From Anaeromicrobium sp. (lineage in GTDB: Bacteria > Bacillota > Clostridia > Peptostreptococcales > Thermotaleaceae): DNA of 64,000 nt. Under the pieces are notes generated by a model that had not been told where the DNA came from, searched no databases, and saw only the letters and a list, made by a program, of their open reading frames with translations. Positions 17,137 to 25,713 of the stretch are shown one piece after another (within the stretch, counting starts at the first letter, position 1; every line of letters begins with the position of its first letter). Both the position numbers and the translations under genes were made by a program. The DNA is taken from positions 1 through 64,000 of the forward strand of contig NZ_JAOART010000045.1 in NCBI RefSeq assembly GCF_025210435.1. The letters run 5' to 3'.

Positions 17137-17740
17137 ATTAATATCACCCCTAATTTTTCCCCTTATGCTCTTTCATTCTTGGCAAACTTATGTAGATATT
17201 TCCTTTGTCCCTTAGTATGGGTTATATAGAATTTAAATATTCTTAAATTTTATGTTATATTAATTTCCTCCACAGTTTGCCTAAATAACTAACCCCTCTA
17301 ATTTCCTGGTATTTCCTTTTTCACCTGTATTTTTAATTTATCTTTTAATTTCTTAGTACATTGAATAGCTAACATTTAAACAACTCCATTCTTAATTTTT
17401 CCATTCCAATGTTCTATATAAACCTCATAACTTTTCACAGAAGTAAGAAACGGAAATTCTTTATTATCCCAAGATCCATTATTCACTTTGTATTCTACTT
17501 AACGAAAAGAAAATACTCATTTATAGTTTAAAATATCTTTTATTATTTCTCCACAGTCAAAAGTTATTAAGTTATATCTAAAAAATATCCATATTTATTT
17601 TAATACATAAACATTTCACCCCATCTATCTTAACAACCATCTCCACATGTGCCTTGATAGATGATAATACTATGGGAAATTATTATGCCATATAAAAATA
17701 CACCCCCTTGAGGAATAAAGAGGGTATATTAATTTAATAG
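17137..17740. other. Region of gene remnants in copy 2 of the duplication
   Basis: 17138-17270 repeats 15430-15555. 17400-17510 holds a minus-strand open stretch reading NNGSWDNKEFPFL and YEVYIEHWNGKIKNG, without a start and unidentified. 17665-17740 repeats the 3' flank of the Rpn gene. No intact gene was found. Confidence 0.5.
17298..17375 (-). pseudogene. DUF6933-like remnant
   Basis: A 25-codon frame beginning MLAIQCTKKLKDKLKI, like the start of DUF6933 proteins (M-x-IxCTKKLxxxL), then a stop. Full members are far longer. It is one more broken gene in this block. The family match rests on a short motif. Confidence 0.35.
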
Positions 17741-17995
17741 CTAATTATATAATTTTTCTATTTCTTCCCTAGATAATTTAGTTGCCTCAACTATTTTATC
17801 TATACTGAGCCCTAATCCTATTAAATTTTTAGCTATGGCTATTTGCATCTCAATCTTGCCTTTAATAATTCCTTTTTCAATTCCCTTTTCAATCCCACTT
17901 TTTTCTACTTCTAGATCATATAGTGTTTTAGTCATGGCTTTTACCTCCTCATCTAAGTTTTTGTTATTGTATTTTTATATTATATCAAAGGTAGC
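17741..17995 (-). pseudogene. Internally deleted second copy of the Rpn-family gene
   Basis: The last 64 codons (17741-17935) are nearly identical to the end of the intact gene, including SREEIEKLYN and a shorter GIEK tract. Upstream DNA jumps from 'tttttgttatt' to 'gtatttttat' and then to the promoter-side sequence 'attatatcaaag'. These are joined in copy 1 coordinates 15968/16137 and about 16148/16742. The first junction uses the direct repeat TTTTGTTATT. Most of the nuclease domain is gone. Confidence 0.8.
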
Positions 17996-18010
17996 TATTT
18001 TCTACAATTT

Positions 18011-18036
18011 AGGCTCACATACGGCAAATTTCCCTA
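18011..18036 (+). repeat. Decayed right end of a TATAGATTT repeat
   Basis: The stretch aggctcacatacggcaaatt resembles the right end of the long repeats (aggctcacataaagcaagtt). It directly abuts the full copy that begins at 18037. Confidence 0.45.
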
Positions 18037-18275
18037 TATAGATTTCGTAACACTAAGATTTCTTTATACAGTAACTTGCCTATAAGGGAAAATATATTGA
18101 AAATCTTTGGAACCCTGGAACGTCACAACATCCTATGCTACTCCGACATGACTCATGAACCTATCTACGGAGATTCACACTTTCGCTTGTGACAAGGACT
18201 TGGGTGGAAAAGATTTTCAATATATTTTCCTGAAATAGGCCCGCATAAAGCAAGTTTATACACCAGAAATCTATA
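18037..18275 (+). repeat. TATAGATTT structured repeat, full copy 1
   Basis: 239 bp. Terminal inverted repeats TATAGATTTC / GAAATCTATA are perfect over 10 bp. An inner perfect 22-bp stem pairs 18087-18108 with 18209-18230. A core inside the stem pairs GTCACAA with TTGTGAC. An outer AACTTGC/GCAAGTT helix forms between ends and stem. It has no open reading frame of note. It lies between the Rpn remnant and the cohesin/dockerin gene. Confidence 0.92.
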
Positions 18276-18310
18276 ATACTTCTATACTTCACTTGTTTTA
18301 GAAAAACTAA

Positions 18311-18333
18311 AGCCCTAGTCAAAAGCTAGGGCT
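18311..18333 (-). terminator. Terminator of the cohesin/dockerin-like gene
   Basis: AGCCCTAG / CTAGGGCT stem with a seven-base loop. On the minus strand it is followed by TTAGTTTTTC. Confidence 0.75.
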
Positions 18334-18344
18334 ATTCATACTTA

Positions 18345-19475
18345 TTACTTATTTGGTTCATAATTTGGATTAGCTATCATAAATTTACCTATCTCCAATA
18401 AATCATCTTCATCAATCGTGTCATTTGCTACAATATCCGTATTATATTTTGTAAGCTCAGCAGATTTTGGATCTTTGTTTAGGTGTCTGGCATCAATGCC
18501 TAGATCCAAAAGGGTAAATTCACCACTATTATTTACATCTGTTACTGCTTCTATAATTATGGTAGCTTCATCACATTCTTCATCTTTTAAATCCTTCTCC
18601 ATTTGGATACCATCAGAAACTCTACCCTTTATAATATCAACAAGGGCTTCTCCTGTACTAATTCCTTTAAATTTCAATTTCAGTAACTTTTTCTTATCAT
18701 TAATAATATTGCTCTCACCTTTACTTGCTAGAATAAACCTTAGTTCACCATTCTTTTCATCCTTATGTACTAGTTTTATTCCATCTAACTCTTCAGGATG
18801 TAAATACTCAAGTTTCTTACTATCATATGTTATTTTAATATCTTCAGCTGCAATCTCATTAATATTATCAATAACTAAATTAGCATACACCTCTTCACTT
18901 ACTCTTATTTTTTCTTTTTCTGGCTCTATGTCTAATATGCTTTTCTTTTCCTCATGATAAGATTTTAATGTACCATGTATATCTATAGTATCCATCACAA
19001 TATTTCCATCACTGTAGGGTTTATTTTTTTCTATAGAAACTACATGTTCTCCCTCTGCGAGTTTTGGACTTTGATAATATAATATATATCCATCAATGAG
19101 TTGTTGAGGAGCTGAAAAATTGTATAGTTTTCCATCAACATATACATTTACATTCTTATTTCTTCCATCATGGTAACATTGGCTTAATAATCTGAACTGA
19201 GTTCCTGTAAATTGGAATTTAACACCTGATTTTTTCGTCGTATCTTTTGAGTAATGGATTCCTCCCTTGGAAAAATACGAGCTGCCATCATCTATATCTC
19301 CCATATTTTCATAAACAAGCATAGTATTATCATCGTCATATCTTTTCCAACCCTCTTCTGGTTGTATTAGATTCTCACCCAGACTAGCAGCATAAACTGA
19401 TACTCCAGAATTTAAAAATACAAATGATAACAGCACTAAAAGAACCAGCATCCTCCTAGAAAGTTTTTTTCTCAA
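18345..19475 (-). CDS. Secreted protein with cohesin-like and dockerin-like domains
   Basis: About 376 residues. A signal peptide (VLLVLLSFVFLNSGVSVYA) leads into a beta-rich carbohydrate-binding-like region (about 35-170). A cohesin-like domain (about 185-290; LVIDNINEIAAEDIKITYD) and a C-terminal dockerin-like segment with Ca-binding-type DVNNSGEFTLLDL and DTIDEDDLLEIG follow. TTG at 19475 is the likely start, eight bases after AGGAG; an ATG at 19484 touches that site. No scaffoldin or dockerin enzymes are nearby, so a full cellulosome is not implied. It likely acts at the cell surface. Confidence 0.8.
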   Translation of the reverse strand: MRKKLSRRMLVLLVLLSFVFLNSGVSVYAASLGENLIQPEEGWKRYDDDNTMLVYENMGDIDDGSSYFSKGGIHYSKDTTKKSGVKFQFTGTQFRLLSQCYHDGRNKNVNVYVDGKLYNFSAPQQLIDGYILYYQSPKLAEGEHVVSIEKNKPYSDGNIVMDTIDIHGTLKSYHEEKKSILDIEPEKEKIRVSEEVYANLVIDNINEIAAEDIKITYDSKKLEYLHPEELDGIKLVHKDEKNGELRFILASKGESNIINDKKKLLKLKFKGISTGEALVDIIKGRVSDGIQMEKDLKDEECDEATIIIEAVTDVNNSGEFTLLDLGIDARHLNKDPKSAELTKYNTDIVANDTIDEDDLLEIGKFMIANPNYEPNK

Positions 19476-19639
19476 AATAATCATCTCCTCTTCTTCATTT
19501 ATATCTTAGATTATTGTAATATATTGTCACATAATATATAAGACTGTTTATTTGTGTATTTTGTCGATATAATGGAAATTTTAAGCATTTTTTAGAATTA
19601 AATTACATAATTACCAATATATTCTTATATATAAGGCAT

Positions 19640-19679
19640 AAAAAATGAAGGAATTGGGTACCCAATTCCTTCATTTTTT
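19640..19679. terminator. Perfect 40-bp palindrome, bidirectional terminator
   Basis: Arms of 20 bp meet at GGGTACCC and end in A6/T6, so it works in both directions. It lies 156 bases upstream of the cohesin/dockerin gene. The following 19680-19968 holds no gene I can support. Confidence 0.8.
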
Positions 19680-19968
19680 CATTTGTATCATATATGCTTT
19701 TACCCAATCTTCTCTTTATTTCTAAAATCATAACCATCCTTAATTAATTCAAAATGGCCTATATCCCTTGTGAATACTCCTATTTCCTAGATAATTTAGC
19801 AACCGTCTCCACATGTGATGTGTGCTAGGTGTAGATTCTTTATGTACTAGCTTATATATTAATTCGCTACAATATAAATCAAGGGTCTATAAAAAATAAT
19901 GTTAATACCAAAATTCTATTATGTCATATTTTAAGAATATTATGTAGCAAGTTTGCTACAAGTTCAGT

Positions 19969-20391
19969 CTATTTTACGCGTTGAAACATTGGATGACTTT
20001 CTTTAAATTGAACTAAGTCCCATAAGTTTCCGTATAAATCTTTGAATACTGCAACAATACCATAGGATTGTTCTTTTGGTTCTCTAACAAATTCAATTCC
20101 TTTTGCTATCATATCATTATAGTCTCTCCAAAAATCATCTGTCCCAAGAAATAAAAAAACTCTTCCTCCTGCTTGATTACCAATGAAAGCTATTTGTTCT
20201 GGTTTTGAAGCCCTTGCAAGTAATATTGTAGTTCCTGACGAGCCTGGTGGTGATACTACTACCCAACGTTTATCTTGCTCTGGTTGATATGTATCTTCAA
20301 TTAACGTAAAATGAAGTTTTTTTGTGTAAAACTCAATGGCTTCATCATAATCTTTAACAACCAAAGCAATATGTACAACAGTTTGTATCAT
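19969..20391 (-). CDS. VOC-family (glyoxalase/bleomycin-resistance fold) protein
   Basis: 140 residues, one VOC module pair: MIQTVVHIALVVKDYDEAIE at the start and FKDLYGNLWDLVQF near the end. His7 and the terminal-motif residues suit metal binding, but a Glu at the usual last ligand position is not certain. Substrate unknown; relatives are lyases or drug-binding proteins. AAGGGG precedes the ATG. Single gene next to the mobile element. Confidence 0.85.
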   Translation of the reverse strand: MIQTVVHIALVVKDYDEAIEFYTKKLHFTLIEDTYQPEQDKRWVVVSPPGSSGTTILLARASKPEQIAFIGNQAGGRVFLFLGTDDFWRDYNDMIAKGIEFVREPKEQSYGIVAVFKDLYGNLWDLVQFKESHPMFQRVK

Positions 20392-20493
20392 TTTATTACC
20401 CCTTCTTTCTTTATAGAATACAAAACCTTATGTCACAATATTCTACAAGTGTGTCTTTATCTTCTTTCATCATCTTGTCTATATTATAATAAA

Positions 20494-20517
20494 AGAGCCT
20501 TGTATTTACAAGACCCT
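20494..20517 (-). terminator. Terminator of the serine recombinase gene
   Basis: An 11-bp imperfect stem (AGAGCCTTGTA with TACAAGACCCT) and a two-base loop, seven bases past the recombinase stop. On the minus strand it is followed by TTTTATTAT. Confidence 0.6.
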
Positions 20518-20523
20518 TCTTTA

Positions 20524-22041
20524 TTAACCCATTAACTCTTTCATTATCTTTTCTGACCCATTAAATTTATAGTATATCTCTATTTTCCCATTGTCAGCTA
20601 CAACTATTTTATCAACAAATCTATTTAAAACCTCACGGTTTATAACCTTAAATTCTATTTTTTCCTCTATGGATGCTTTTAATCTATTCAAAAGCACTTC
20701 ATCAATTTCTTCATCTAGTTCAGCTCTAATACCTATCTGTCTTTCTTTTAATCTGTCTAATTCTTTTTCCTTAGATTGTGTTATTAATTTATACTCTTCC
20801 CTTGTTATATCTTCATTAATCAGTTTTTCCAATGCCTTAGATTTAAACTTTTCAATCTTATCTATTTTAGAATCTAATACTTTTAATTCTTTTTTTATCC
20901 CTATCTTATTGTTACTAATTCTTTCATTTAATGTTCTAAGTAAGTCTTTATTATTTAAGCTTTTTGATAACTTCTTTAAATCTTTTCTAATAATATCTAT
21001 CAGTTCATCTTCTATCACTAATTTTGCACTGCACGCTTTACTACCGTGTTTGTCATACTGTCCACATATGTAGCCACGTCTATTCTTTTTAAAATGATAC
21101 CCCTTCCCACAGTCATCACAATAAATCAATCCTGTAAACAAATTTACATTTTGATGTGGTCTACTACATTTATCACCATCTTCTGTTTTTCGTCTACGTG
21201 AAGCTATTAATGATTTTACAGTTTCAAAATCTTCTTTACTAATTATTGGTTCATGAGTATTTGCTACAATACTATGCTTATCTAACGGATTATCAATTCT
21301 ATTTTTATTTACTGCACTTATAGTTTCTTCTCTATTTTGGTCAAGGCATCCCGTATAGTGAGGATTTTCGAGTATTTTTCTCACAGTTGAACCATGCCAA
21401 AGTGGGCTTGCATTACTTTTCCCTAGAACTTCTGATGGAGTTCTAATTCCGTCATTGTATAAGCCTCTTGCAATAGCATCAAAACCTTTTCCACTTAGAT
21501 ATCCCCTAAATATTCTTCTTACAATATCTGCTGTTTCGTCATCTGATACTATTAACTTGCCATCTTCTTTTTTATACCCATATGGAGCACTTCCATTATG
21601 TTTTCCATTTTTTGCTCTTGTCTTTAATGTCATCTTAATTCTTTGAGATGTCCTTTGTACTTCCTGTTCGTATACCCACGCATATAATCCAAACATCGTA
21701 GTATTACCTTTTAAAGTATCAATAGCACCATCCATAGTAATAAGATGAATGCTATTATTCTCTAATAATTTCTTTAACTCCATAGCCAGTCCTTGATTTC
21801 TAGCTAATCTACTTAATTCTTTCGCTAATATAATATCAAACTTGCCCTCTTGAGCATCACTCAGCATAAGTTGATAATTTTTTCTGTTCTCTACTGTACC
21901 CGTCTTTGTATCTTCATAATACTTGTATATTTCCCATCCTTTTTCCCTAACATAGTTATCAAAAAACTTCTTTTGATAATCAATTGAATCTTTTTGCCCC
22001 TCTTTATCGCTTGATACCCTTGCATATACTGCTACTCTCAT
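20524..22041 (-). CDS. Large serine recombinase (integrase/transposase type)
   Basis: 505 residues. Resolvase catalytic domain (about 1-150) with the nucleophile in VYARVSSDKEGQ and Arg residues in LSRLARN. Recombinase domain (about 165-275) with APYGYKKEDGK. Zinc ribbon with CDDCGKGYHF and a later CGQ...C. A coiled-coil tail (about 360-450) ends the protein. It catalyses site-specific integration and excision of mobile DNA without high-energy cofactors. The motifs are complete, so it is probably active. Attachment sites were not identified. It begins directly after a small gene with no gap. Confidence 0.95.
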   Translation of the reverse strand: MRVAVYARVSSDKEGQKDSIDYQKKFFDNYVREKGWEIYKYYEDTKTGTVENRKNYQLMLSDAQEGKFDIILAKELSRLARNQGLAMELKKLLENNSIHLITMDGAIDTLKGNTTMFGLYAWVYEQEVQRTSQRIKMTLKTRAKNGKHNGSAPYGYKKEDGKLIVSDDETADIVRRIFRGYLSGKGFDAIARGLYNDGIRTPSEVLGKSNASPLWHGSTVRKILENPHYTGCLDQNREETISAVNKNRIDNPLDKHSIVANTHEPIISKEDFETVKSLIASRRRKTEDGDKCSRPHQNVNLFTGLIYCDDCGKGYHFKKNRRGYICGQYDKHGSKACSAKLVIEDELIDIIRKDLKKLSKSLNNKDLLRTLNERISNNKIGIKKELKVLDSKIDKIEKFKSKALEKLINEDITREEYKLITQSKEKELDRLKERQIGIRAELDEEIDEVLLNRLKASIEEKIEFKVINREVLNRFVDKIVVADNGKIEIYYKFNGSEKIMKELMG

Positions 22042-22203
22042 TTAAGCTACCTCCTTCTTACTTGAGGCTTTGTCTACATTTTCACTTATTACTTCTTCAA
22101 TAATAGATTTGTAATATGCTGAAAAAATACCTTCTAAACTACAACTACTATTATCAGTGAAGTATCTTTCTACTTTTTGAATTGTTTTAACTTGTTTTTT
22201 CAT
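22042..22203 (-). CDS. Small protein coupled to the serine recombinase
   Basis: 53 codons (MKKQVKTIQKVERYF to SSKKEVA) end two bases before the recombinase ATG, and the last codons contain the recombinase ribosome site. Its own ATG follows GGGGGAAACT. No family is recognised. Size, charge and position suggest an accessory or directionality factor, but there is no motif to prove it. Confidence 0.6.
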   Translation of the reverse strand: MKKQVKTIQKVERYFTDNSSCSLEGIFSAYYKSIIEEVISENVDKASSKKEVA

Positions 22204-22404
22204 CCCAGTTTCCCCCTAGATTATGAACTTCATTTTATCTAGGAGAAACTGTCCCTGTTTTTGTTTTAAAAAATAAAAATATGTTCTTCAATACCTACAA
22301 GTGCTATTTTTTATAGTCCATTCTTATTTTTTGGTCAAATGCATTATAACCTGTTTTAAACTGTTTGCCAGCCCTATAAATAAATTAGAAACATAACTGA
22401 ATAA

Positions 22405-22441
22405 AGATATATGATCGGGGCAAAGCCCCGATCATATATCT
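22405..22441. terminator. Very strong GC-capped hairpin
   Basis: A perfect 17-bp stem (AGATATATGATCGGGGC and its complement) with a three-base AAA loop, 30 bases past the tyrosine recombinase stop. It lacks a long T run. Likely a terminator or transcript end within the mobile element. Confidence 0.65.
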
Positions 22442-22471
22442 CTTACCTGAAAATAAAAACTTCCTAACCTT

Positions 22472-23059
22472 TTAGCTAGGAAGCTTAATATGTTTCTGAA
22501 GTGCTTGCTCTATTTCTGGTAATTGAACTCCCAAGTACCTTTGGGTAATACTAGAATTTGAATGTTGTAGTAAGGTTCTAACCAATTCAATATTATAATT
22601 ATTATCTTGATAGATGGATGTAGCAAAATATTTCCTAAAAGAATGTGTCGATACCCCTGATAGCTTTAAATATTGAGTAGTAGTACAGTGCAAATGCTTT
22701 TGTACTGCTCTAACTGTAATAGGAAACAACCTCTGATTAGGTCTAATTCCTTGTTCTAAGGCATATCCCTGAATAAAGGTAAAAACCTCACTCGGAACTG
22801 TAAACTCTCTGCTCTTTCCCGTCTTTTCTTCCTTGATATCTAATCTATATCGGTTACCATCTCTGATAATATCGGATAATCTTAATTTCATGACATCTCC
22901 AATACGTAAGCCTAAGTTTGCCATAATAGTCAATATAGTTGCTATACGAGGATTAGGTTTTATTTGTTTACCATCTTTAGTAGTAAATCCTCCCCGTATA
23001 GTAGTAATTATCAACTCATATTCTTGGTCCGTTAAAATCTTTGTTTTTATATTAGCCAT
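22472..23059 (-). CDS. Minimal tyrosine recombinase
   Basis: 195 residues, essentially the catalytic domain alone. R in LGLRIGDVMKL, Lys in the beta-hairpin, HxxR in THSFRKYF, H in LQHSNSSI and the Tyr nucleophile in TQRYLG are all present. Start at 23059 because AAGGGGGGAG lies just upstream; a longer frame to 23095 contains that site. Full-size integrases have an extra core-binding domain, which is absent here. It resembles small FimB/XerC-like recombinases and could resolve or invert DNA within the element. Confidence 0.9.
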   Translation of the reverse strand: MANIKTKILTDQEYELIITTIRGGFTTKDGKQIKPNPRIATILTIMANLGLRIGDVMKLRLSDIIRDGNRYRLDIKEEKTGKSREFTVPSEVFTFIQGYALEQGIRPNQRLFPITVRAVQKHLHCTTTQYLKLSGVSTHSFRKYFATSIYQDNNYNIELVRTLLQHSNSSITQRYLGVQLPEIEQALQKHIKLPS

Positions 23060-23199
23060 ATATTTCTCCCCCCTTGTCAATGAATTTTCTAGCAAAGTTC
23101 CTTTTTATCTATTTGTAAAGTTCCTATTTTTACCATCTTAATTTCAGTATCCTTTTATATAAGCATAGTTCTTATAATGTATATTTTATGAACTTGGAT

Positions 23200-23748
23200 T
23201 TATTTTTTATTTATGTTCTTAAGCTCCCTATATAGAGTAGATGTAGAAATTCCTGTTATACGTTTAATATCTTTAATTTTATAACCTAGATTATACAGTT
23301 TTATAGCATCTGATATCTTCGTTATATCTTTCTTTCTACCTATTCGTCCTTCTGATTTTGCCTTTTCGATTCCTTTGATTCTTTTTACCCCTTTCCAATA
23401 ATTGTCTATTTTTATAAAATCATTAAATATCTGATAATAAGCTTTATAAATATAATCTAGTTCTTCTAAGGAAACTAATTCTATTTCATTATCTTCTAGG
23501 TAGGTTAGAGTCTTAATAAGGTCTCTGAAATTATCGGATAAATCCGCTATACTTCTAACAATTAATATATCTTTTGCTTTTATAACCTCTTTTATTAATT
23601 TTCTTAAATCTGCTCTTTCTTTGCTATCAATAGCATCCACAAATATTTGACTTTCTCTAAGTTGGGATTCATTTAACAATTTTATAAGTGAACTATTATC
23701 TATATTAATACCCTTCATTGAATTTTCTTGCATATATGCATATATCAT
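23200..23748 (-). CDS. Resolvase/invertase-like protein lacking catalytic residues
   Basis: 182 residues with the layout of a small serine resolvase: N-terminal domain (1-120), E-helix linker, and a C-terminal Hin-type helix-turn-helix with YKIKDIKRITGISTSTLYRE. Aligned by eye, the YxRVS motif reads YMQEN (Ser to Asn, Arg to Gln), and the arginines of RLSR read DLSD. Recombination activity is therefore not expected. It may bind DNA as a regulator or accessory factor. CAGGGGGT precedes the ATG. The adjacent iteron-like repeats are candidate binding sites. Confidence 0.8.
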   Translation of the reverse strand: MIYAYMQENSMKGINIDNSSLIKLLNESQLRESQIFVDAIDSKERADLRKLIKEVIKAKDILIVRSIADLSDNFRDLIKTLTYLEDNEIELVSLEELDYIYKAYYQIFNDFIKIDNYWKGVKRIKGIEKAKSEGRIGRKKDITKISDAIKLYNLGYKIKDIKRITGISTSTLYRELKNINKK

Positions 23749-23775
23749 TTTACTCTATACCCCCTGTACAAATAT

Positions 23776-23986
23776 TTTCTAAACCTCTAGAGTATTTGGG
23801 AATACTATAATTTCTAAAGCATTTGATATTCCCAGTAATTTTCATAGATTCCAATATTCCCAACTTTCCCACTTTCTTTTTTCAGAAAATATGCTTTAAA
23901 AATAGTTTTTCGAGAAAAAGAAAAAACATTAATGGGAATTCCCAAATTCAATTTTGTTTTAATTTCTAGAGATTCTAATGTTCCTA
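23776..23986. repeat. Iteron-like repeats and GGGAAT palindromes
   Basis: Three imperfect 24-bp direct repeats at 23811-23834, 23839-23862 and 23963-23986 share TTTCtaAGatt-AATRTTCCCA. Around them lie the palindrome GTATTtgggAATAC (23792-23805) and TGGGAATTCCCA (23933-23944). The motif CCTCTAGAGT occurs at both ends (23784 and 23990). The pattern suggests cooperative protein binding, an origin or an operator. Confidence 0.6.
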
Positions 23987-24014
23987 TATCCTCTAGAGTT
24001 TCTGAAAATATTAT

Positions 24015-24308
24015 TTAAAAAACTCTTACTATCCTTATATCTGCTATATTTACTTCTATTTCTTCTCCTGTCAATTCATTAAACATTAGTAAAATAGCCG
24101 GTTCTGTTCTAGCTATTAACTTGAAATTCTTGTATGAAGCTTCTATAACTGTTTTGTCATACAATTCTATTAACAACGTAAATCTCTTTAATAGTAGTGT
24201 CAATACCCTTTTACTAATAGCACTATCATTTGTCATAAGTACAAATTCTACTCCTTCTAGTCCACATATCCTATTTTCCTCTATGTTGCTGATTATCTGT
24301 TTTTGCAT
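24015..24308 (-). CDS. Unknown protein of the mobile element (97 aa)
   Basis: 97 residues, no family recognised. Mixed alpha/beta composition with an Ile/Val-rich end (EIEVNIADIRIVRVF). AGAGGGGGT precedes the ATG at suitable spacing. It lies 44 bases after the next gene in the same direction, and probably in one transcript with it. Confidence 0.65.
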   Translation of the reverse strand: MQKQIISNIEENRICGLEGVEFVLMTNDSAISKRVLTLLLKRFTLLIELYDKTVIEASYKNFKLIARTEPAILLMFNELTGEEIEVNIADIRIVRVF

Positions 24309-24352
24309 TTGCTGTTACCCCCTCTTTCTTTGATAGTAGGGCAAAATGCCTA

Positions 24353-24736
24353 CTAAAACGCTAATTCATCCTTATCTTCCCAACACTCATTACTTTCTTC
24401 TTCATCATTGAGTTCTCTAAAATGTTCTAATAATTCCTCATCATTTTCGTTAAATTTTTGCTCTATCATACTGTTAATAAGTTCTTGTAACGAGTTCAAA
24501 TCCTCATTTTCAACAACAGTAAGCACATCTTTATATCCCTTTTCCTTACAAGAATTGTCCACCAAAGTAGATAATACCAACTGCGCTCCTTGCTCTTGAA
24601 TATCTTGTAGACTAATAGTAATACCACCATCGAATCTGTGATTTAACATATATAATACTAATGCTGCGAGTTGCTGATTCAATGGTAATTTAATCGTTAC
24701 CTGTGGTATATGGTCAAATGGTTTTTGTTGAAACAT
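24353..24736 (-). CDS. Unknown acidic protein of the mobile element (127 aa)
   Basis: 127 residues. The first half is compact (HIPQVTIKLPLNQQLAALVL) and the last third highly acidic (NDEELLEHFRELNDEEESNE). No family recognised. AAAGGGGTG precedes the ATG. Probably the first gene of the leftward element transcript. The acidic tail recalls DNA mimics or protein-contact modules, but that is only a composition argument. Confidence 0.65.
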   Translation of the reverse strand: MFQQKPFDHIPQVTIKLPLNQQLAALVLYMLNHRFDGGITISLQDIQEQGAQLVLSTLVDNSCKEKGYKDVLTVVENEDLNSLQELINSMIEQKFNENDEELLEHFRELNDEEESNECWEDKDELAF

Positions 24737-25619
24737 TTTTTCTGCACCCCTTTCTTTATCATCAATTAATATACATCCAACTGCAGTCTATATATGTGAT
24801 TGAATACGAATTATTGCTTCTGATTATGTTATATATGCCCATCTATAAAGCTTATAATCCCTTTTACCTTAGTTACTCTTTTTCTCATCTGCTTTACTTT
24901 TCTTTCTTGCTTTCTTTGTTTTGTTAACTCCATATATACTAAGTATATTCAATTGATTTACTCCACTTTGTCACAGTTTTTTCTTTTTTCTTCTCTTCTC
25001 CTCTTCTTATATTTCATGTCTCATATTTTATGTCCAACTTTTATTTTATCTATAATTTATTTTGTTCAACTGTCCATTTACCGTTGCCGTTACTGAATTA
25101 TTCTAATTTGAATTTTATTGATGTTTTCTATAACAGAGCATGTTATAAATTGCCTATATTTTCATTTACTTATTTGCTCAATTAAATTCATATTGTCCTG
25201 ATCTGTTAATTTTGGTAATTGAGATTGGAAAGGATAAAAGGTGAGTGGGTTGTAATTGTAACTACTATTAATGTAACACTAAATACATACTGGATTAATC
25301 AACCACACCCAAAGCCATCTATAAAAATAAATATGCAAAAAAATAAGAGCCTTAGCTCTCAAATTCAAAATGTATGCTTTTTCATTATTTGCTCCAGAAT
25401 CCATACAAACCCTTACAATAACTATATTCTTAGCACCTCAGTTTTTTTATTACCATAATAAGCTCTCAAACTATTGTAATTTCAGTAAATCTTTAATTCT
25501 ATAATTTAAAACTTTCTATCTAATCATCCTCTAATACATCCTCCACCTCTATCTACTAATACATATTTTCTTAATCCTCAATTAGATAGATTTTAGATTT
25601 AGTCAATAGCTTATAACCT
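24737..25619. other. Gene-free stretch between the mobile element and rlmD
   Basis: About 880 bases of AT-rich DNA with pyrimidine-rich runs (24890-25020). Open frames are short and lack ribosome sites. It probably contains the right boundary of the mobile element and the promoter of its first gene. No attachment duplication could be seen by eye. Confidence 0.4.
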
Positions 25620-25662
25620 AAGAAAGGACTTGCTTTCTAATTAGAAAATAAGCCCTTTCCTT
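25620..25662 (-). terminator. Terminator of rlmD
   Basis: An imperfect stem of about 20 bp (AAGAAAGGACTTGCTTTCTA with its partner ending CCCTTTCCTT) meeting at AATT, 52 bases after rlmD. Confidence 0.6.
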
Positions 25663-25713
25663 AAAATCGACTTCTCACAACATACATATATAGTTAAAAA
25701 TTATTAATCAATA

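Noticed and set aside
18037-18275. Structured repeat considered as a riboswitch, OLE, GOLLD, HEARO or similar RNA
   Set aside because: The length (about 239 nt), the perfect terminal inverted repeats, several copies per 64 kb and variable orientation fit none of those classes as I know them.
24829-24933. A 34-codon, very basic frame on the minus strand (starts MELTKQRKQERK)
   Set aside because: No ribosome site precedes the ATG and the region is a purine/pyrimidine-biased stretch that easily gives Lys/Arg-rich frames.
25219-25458. 79-codon plus-strand frame
   Set aside because: No ribosome site, erratic composition and no domain. It lies in the gene-free stretch before rlmD.
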